This document shows positions 30,217-33,898 of a stretch of 33,898 nt of DNA, one piece after another (position 1 is the first letter of the stretch; each line of letters starts with the position of its first letter). The stretch comes from Candidatus Merdiplasma excrementigallinarum (lineage in GTDB: Bacteria; Bacillota; Clostridia; Lachnospirales; Lachnospiraceae). The translations under genes were made by a program, and so were the position numbers. The notes under the pieces are model-generated. The model made no database searches and was not told where the DNA came from. It saw nothing but the letters and a program-made list of their open reading frames with translations. The DNA lies in the NCBI GenBank assembly GCA_018713435.1, contig DVOS01000064.1, positions 1-33,898 of the forward strand. The letters run 5' to 3'.

Positions 30217-30993
30217 TTAAGCCTGACGGTCCTTCTCAATCAGAATCCGGATGGCTTCCACTGTCACCTGAATCCCCGCCTCCGTGTCATAATTCTGGGG
30301 ATCGTCCAGCCCCATGGCCCGCCTGGTCTGATTGGCAAATACGGTCATGATGCTTCCCACCCGGACTTTCCGGATGCTTCCCACGATAAACAGGGCCGCG
30401 GACTCCATCTCGCTGGCCAGGGCGCCGCATTTGATCCAGGCGTCCCATTTGTCCTTCAGCTCGTAGCCCACCGGCATGGTCTCCGGGTCATGCTGCCCGT
30501 AGAAGCTGTCCTTGCACTGGAGCACTCCCACATGGCTGCGCACCGGGAATTTGGCCGCCGCTTCCACCAGGGCCTGCACCACATGAAAATCCGCCACTGC
30601 CGGATACTCGATGGGGGCGTACTCTCTGGTGGTTCCTTCCATCCGGATAGCGCCGGTTCCGATGACCAGGTCGCCGCCCATCACCTCCAGAGCCATACCC
30701 CCGGAAGTGCCTACCCGGATGAAGGTGTGGGCGCCGCAGTGTATCAGCTCCTCCAGGGCAATGGCCGCTGAGGGTCCGCCGATTCCGGTACTGCACACGC
30801 TTACCATTTCCCCGTTCAGGTATCCGGTATAGATGGTAAATTCCCGGTTGGAGTTTACAAACCGGGCGTCGTCAAAATATTTGGCCACCTTCTCGCACCG
30901 GCCCGGGTCTCCGCAGAGAATCACATACTTTCCCACATCCCCCTCTTTGATTTTCAGATGAAATTCCTCATTTTTCGCATATACAACTGCCAT
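30217..30993 (-). CDS. udp: Uridine phosphorylase
   Basis: A 258-residue nucleoside phosphorylase of the NP-I family that splits uridine to uracil and ribose-1-phosphate. Phosphate and ribose motifs are [34 protein letters not shown] and [10 protein letters not shown]. The ESAALF near residue 195 and the QTRRAMGL insert fit uridine rather than purine specificity, although that is not certain. It starts 24 bases after the Nudix-cytidine deaminase gene, whose product would supply uridine. The two make a short pyrimidine salvage pathway. Confidence 0.88.
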   Translation of the reverse strand: MAVVYAKNEEFHLKIKEGDVGKYVILCGDPGRCEKVAKYFDDARFVNSNREFTIYTGYLNGEMVSVCSTGIGGPSAAIALEELIHCGAHTFIRVGTSGGMALEVMGGDLVIGTGAIRMEGTTREYAPIEYPAVADFHVVQALVEAAAKFPVRSHVGVLQCKDSFYGQHDPETMPVGYELKDKWDAWIKCGALASEMESAALFIVGSIRKVRVGSIMTVFANQTRRAMGLDDPQNYDTEAGIQVTVEAIRILIEKDRQA

Positions 30994-31017
30994 ACTGTCT
31001 TCCTCCTGTTTTTATCC

Positions 31018-32022
31018 TTATTTCTGCTCCATGCCCTCAAATTTTACCGGCAGCAGTTCACCGAGCCTCATAAGCCGGACTTCTGCAGGTGACTTTACCA
31101 GACAGACCGGAAAATCCGGAGAACAGAACTCGCTCATAACCTGCAGGCAGACCCCGCAGGGAATGCAGAAATCCTCCGGCTCCTTTCCCGCCAGTCCCCC
31201 CGCCACCGCGATGGCGGAAAACTCCCGGCATCCTTCGCTGACCGCCTTGAAAATGGCAGTCCGCTCCGCGCAGTTGGTCGGCGTAAAGGAAGCGTTCTCA
31301 ATGTTGCATCCCTCATATATGTTTCCCTGCGCTGTCAGCAGGGCTGCCCCTACCGCGAAACCGGAATAGGGGGTATAGGCTTTTTTTCTCGCCCGCAGCG
31401 CCCGGCGGGCCAGCTCCGCCGGCCAGTCTCTCGTCTCTGCCTCTTTCTGTTCTTCCCTGTGCTCCCGCAGCAAAAGCTTCCGGTTCAGCTTTGTATAGAT
31501 ATGCTCCCTGAACCAGGGCTCGCTGGAGGCCTCCACCGCCTCCTGAAGATCGAACCAGGCCACCCCGCTGTTTTCATCTTCCTTTACCGACAGAGTGTCC
31601 TCCTCTCCGGCTTCCAGAAGATAGGTTACGTTCAGGTGGATGTGGGAGGAGACATAGTTCCCCTTTTTCACATGGCCGTCCACCGTCAGGGATTCCAGGG
31701 AAAAAATATCCTCCGTCACCGGCCGCACTCCGGTGACGCCGCTCTCCTCCATCACTTCCTTCAGCGCCACCTGCAGAAGGTCTTTTTCCCCGTCCGCGTG
31801 TCCGCCCAGCCAGGACCAGGAATCATAAATCTTATGGTAGGCCATCAGCACCCGGGTTCTCTCCGGATTCACCACCCAGGCGGAGGCAGTCATATGGGCC
31901 AGGGTATTTTTCCGTTCAAATATATCCGGCATATTCCGCAGGCAGGTCAGGATCAGTTCCCGGTCCCGCTCCTCCTGCTCATTAAAGGGCGTGTACGCTT
32001 CGATCTGCTCTATTAAATCCAT
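31018..32022 (-). CDS. Nudix hydrolase-cytidine deaminase fusion
   Basis: A 334-residue two-domain protein. Residues about 40-175 are a Nudix domain with the box around GGHADGEKDLLQVALKEVMEESGV; the catalytic EVMEE is kept, but the box Arg is Lys. Residues about 205-330 are a complete cytidine deaminase: YTPYSGFAVGAALLT, NIENASFTPTNCAERTAIF (zinc Cys and proton-shuttle Glu in CAE), and PCGVCLQVMSEF (PCxxC). Cytidine deaminase turns cytidine or deoxycytidine into uridine or deoxyuridine. The Nudix half may hydrolyse a nucleotide or sugar-nucleotide. A charged linker at 176-204 joins the halves in one uninterrupted frame, so this is a real fusion. It lies upstream of uridine phosphorylase. Confidence 0.9.
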   Translation of the reverse strand: MDLIEQIEAYTPFNEQEERDRELILTCLRNMPDIFERKNTLAHMTASAWVVNPERTRVLMAYHKIYDSWSWLGGHADGEKDLLQVALKEVMEESGVTGVRPVTEDIFSLESLTVDGHVKKGNYVSSHIHLNVTYLLEAGEEDTLSVKEDENSGVAWFDLQEAVEASSEPWFREHIYTKLNRKLLLREHREEQKEAETRDWPAELARRALRARKKAYTPYSGFAVGAALLTAQGNIYEGCNIENASFTPTNCAERTAIFKAVSEGCREFSAIAVAGGLAGKEPEDFCIPCGVCLQVMSEFCSPDFPVCLVKSPAEVRLMRLGELLPVKFEGMEQK

Positions 32023-32052
32023 GGCAATATCCTCCTTGCGCTTTTTCTCCCG

Positions 32053-32412
32053 TTATGCCAGTTCCCGGCGGAGCGCTTCGCAGATTTTTTCATATTCCCT
32101 GCTTATGGCAGGCATCATCTCCTCCGCCTCCTGATATTTCTCCGCCCGGAACAGCCCTACCTGCTTCGCGGTCAGCTCGTACAGGTTTCCCATGGACAGG
32201 TTTCCGCAAACGCCCTTCAGGGTATGGGACGCCCGGAGGGCTTCCCCGTAATCCTGCCCCTTCATAGCCTGCGCCAGCTTTTCGTAATTTTCATCCTCCA
32301 GAAACTTTTTCAGAAATTTTACCAGCAGCGCTTCGCTGCCCATAAAGCGCTCCAAGACCTCCGGCACATGGATGCCGGCCTCCTCCAGGCGCTGTATGGT
32401 TCTCTCTTCCAT
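32053..32412 (-). CDS. Stand-alone Hpt (histidine phosphotransfer) protein
   Basis: A 119-residue all-helical Hpt protein. The phospho-accepting His63 lies in RASHTLKGVCGNLSM, the canonical Hpt motif, and the rest fits a four-helix bundle. Such proteins pass phosphate between receivers in multistep relays. No kinase or receiver gene lies beside it; the nearest response regulator in the window is Spo0A, 3 kb away. It starts 30 bases upstream of the Nudix-cytidine deaminase gene and is likely cotranscribed with it. Confidence 0.88.
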   Translation of the reverse strand: MEERTIQRLEEAGIHVPEVLERFMGSEALLVKFLKKFLEDENYEKLAQAMKGQDYGEALRASHTLKGVCGNLSMGNLYELTAKQVGLFRAEKYQEAEEMMPAISREYEKICEALRRELA

Positions 32413-32473
32413 GTGGTCTGCCTCCCTTCTGTCAAATCATTTTGTTCGTTTGTTTTTCTTTCCGGTCGTCCTC

Positions 32474-33820
32474 CTATATGATGTCCTGCTGTCCTTCCAG
32501 CGCCAGTCCGATCAGCCGATCCGTCCGATCCGCCATAAAAAGGGGAATGTTCAGCACATCATGATCCAGCTTCAAATTCTCCAGGGAGAGCCGTACACGG
32601 AGCCTGACCTGCTTCGGAAACAGTTCCTTGAATTTTCTCAGGCTCCTGCCGGCGATGTTGGCCTCGGATTTAACATCTACCGGAAATATATCATTTTCCC
32701 GCTGGATCAGAAAATCCACCTCATAGGGAGGATTATTCTGGCTCCAGTATCGGGGAACCACTTCAAACTGCGTGATCAGGGTCTGCAGTACAAAGTTCTC
32801 AGTCAATGCGCCTTTAAACTCCGTGAACAGGCGGTTGCCTTCTCCGAAGGCTGTAGGAGCCAGCTGCGCCATGCGGCGAAGCAGCCCCACATCCACCAGA
32901 TAGATTTTAAATGCAGACAGATCATCATAGGCCGCTATGGGCAGGCCGGGAGCCGTACTGCGGTAGATTTTATGCACCAGTCTGGCATCTGCCAGCCACT
33001 GCAAAGCATCTTCATATTCCCGGGCCCGGGCCCCTTCTTTCACCACTTTGTAGATAAACTTCTTATTCTCTTTTGCCAGCTGGGACGGGATGGATTTCCA
33101 GATCATAGAGATCTTGGGGAACTCGCTGATATTGGGATGTTTGGCAAAATCTCTCTCATAGGCTCCAAGGATCCCGGACAGTGCTTCCTGCATAGCGGAA
33201 ACATCCCTCGCTTCCGTCCACATAAGCACCGGTTCCGGCATACCGCCTGTCACATAGTACATTTTCAGTTTCTCACAGAGCGGGTTGAAAAAGGCATCCG
33301 GAATCGGCTCAATCCTATCCACGCTCTCCAGATACCCGGCAAGATTTTCATCGCCATTGGCGAGCAGAAATTCCGTGAAGGTCATAGGGTCAATCTGCAT
33401 GAAATTAACCTTTCCCACCGGAAAGGAGGATGGCTTTGCCAGAGCAATTCCCAGCAGAGAACCGGCACAGGCAATGTGATACTGAGGCGCGTTCTCGCAG
33501 AAATATTTCATAGCGTTAATAACCTTGGGACAATCCTGTACCTCGTCAAAAATAATAAACGTCTTTTCCGGCACAATCTTCTGGGCGCTGGCCAGCATCA
33601 GATTCTGCAAAATGCGGTTCACATCTTTCGTGGTCTCAAAAAACTGCTTATATTCCTCGTTTTCATCAAAGTTAAAATAGGCTGTATTTTCATAATAGCG
33701 TCTGCCGAATTCCTTGAGAACCCAGGTCTTGCCTACCTGCCGCACCCCTTTCAGGATCAGCGGCTTGCGGTAAGGAGAGTTTTTCCAATCCAGCAGTTTT
33801 TGCAAAATCAGTCGTTCCAT
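32474..33820 (-). CDS. AAA-type ATPase with DUF4143 nuclease-like domain
   Basis: A 448-residue protein of the COG1373 type. Walker A is GVRQVGKTW (Gly25 to Thr32), Walker B FIIFDEVQD (88-96), and sensor-like CAGSLLGIAL follows. The C-terminal DUF4143 part has EVDFLI (367-372) and VDVKS (381-385), spaced like a PD-(D/E)xK nuclease core. The family is very common in gut anaerobes and lacks a firm function; roles in DNA handling or defence have been suggested. It is a single gene. A 61-base gap separates it from the Hpt gene. Confidence 0.9.
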   Translation of the reverse strand: MERLILQKLLDWKNSPYRKPLILKGVRQVGKTWVLKEFGRRYYENTAYFNFDENEEYKQFFETTKDVNRILQNLMLASAQKIVPEKTFIIFDEVQDCPKVINAMKYFCENAPQYHIACAGSLLGIALAKPSSFPVGKVNFMQIDPMTFTEFLLANGDENLAGYLESVDRIEPIPDAFFNPLCEKLKMYYVTGGMPEPVLMWTEARDVSAMQEALSGILGAYERDFAKHPNISEFPKISMIWKSIPSQLAKENKKFIYKVVKEGARAREYEDALQWLADARLVHKIYRSTAPGLPIAAYDDLSAFKIYLVDVGLLRRMAQLAPTAFGEGNRLFTEFKGALTENFVLQTLITQFEVVPRYWSQNNPPYEVDFLIQRENDIFPVDVKSEANIAGRSLRKFKELFPKQVRLRVRLSLENLKLDHDVLNIPLFMADRTDRLIGLALEGQQDII

Positions 33821-33875
33821 AGATACACCCTTTCACACTTTTATTGGGGTTTATGTGTATCACGATCACATTTTT

Positions 33876-33881
33876 ATTATA
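33876..33881 (-). promoter_or_regulatory. Possible -10 of the DUF4143 ATPase gene
   Basis: TATAAT on the minus strand about 55 bases before the ATG. The -35 would fall beyond the end of the window. Confidence 0.35.
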
Positions 33882-33898
33882 TGTTATATGTATGAAAA

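Noticed and set aside
33854..33870. TGTG...CACA pseudo-palindrome near the DUF4143 ATPase promoter
   Set aside because: The half-sites are out of register by a base, so it is not a convincing operator on its own.

Overview
The window looks like chromosome from a spore-forming, Gram-positive gut Clostridium relative, most like a Lachnospiraceae (Blautia/Mediterraneibacter-type). The reasons are a moderately GC-rich sequence, AGGAGG-type ribosome binding sites, sigma-A promoters, a clear Spo0A, a SpoVB-like flippase, sortase-type and choline-binding-type surface proteins, and TPP and cobalamin riboswitches. No phage, CRISPR array or intact insertion sequence was found. Most genes are on the minus strand.

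Layout. 14-2222: a secreted cell-wall amidase with choline-binding-like repeats, and a two-CBS-domain protein. 2238-7148: a thiamine-precursor transport operon of the ThiXYZ type (permease, binding protein, ATPase) followed by TatD and DUF362 genes. It is headed by a TPP riboswitch that starts only a few bases after a tRNA-Ala gene. 7179-8133: a candidate structured small RNA with its own near-consensus promoter and terminator, and an amidase with a short SPOR tail whose upstream region carries a Spo0A box. 8169-11254: cbiMNQO cobalt uptake genes under a cobalamin riboswitch with a downstream intrinsic terminator. 11306-15865: a five-gene surface-protein operon (LRR/BspA-like protein, three small beta-rich exported proteins, one sortase-anchored protein) behind a long leader that can form mutually exclusive hairpins. 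16035-18537: an amino-acid ABC transporter whose binding protein appears to be circularly permuted. 18547-21807: gap-pgk-tpiA. 21846-25522: a PHP phosphatase convergent with and overlapping a cysteine desulfurase, then the SpoVB-like flippase. 25605-26619: a BASS-family transporter broken by one base. 26648-26883: a glgA terminator and a large nested palindrome. 26900-29500: glgA and spo0A. 29506-33820: a MocA-like nucleotidyltransferase, uridine phosphorylase, a Nudix-cytidine deaminase fusion, an orphan Hpt protein and a DUF4143 ATPase.

How the parts fit. Two vitamin-sensing RNAs control uptake of a thiamine pyrimidine precursor and of cobalt for B12. Glycolysis (gap-pgk-tpi), glycogen storage (glgA) and pyrimidine nucleoside salvage (deaminase plus phosphorylase) form the metabolic core. 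Spo0A has recognisable boxes near its own promoter and near the SPOR amidase. The least familiar parts are the permuted binding protein, the surface-protein operon with its leader, the 143-nt RNA candidate, and the foldback downstream of glgA.
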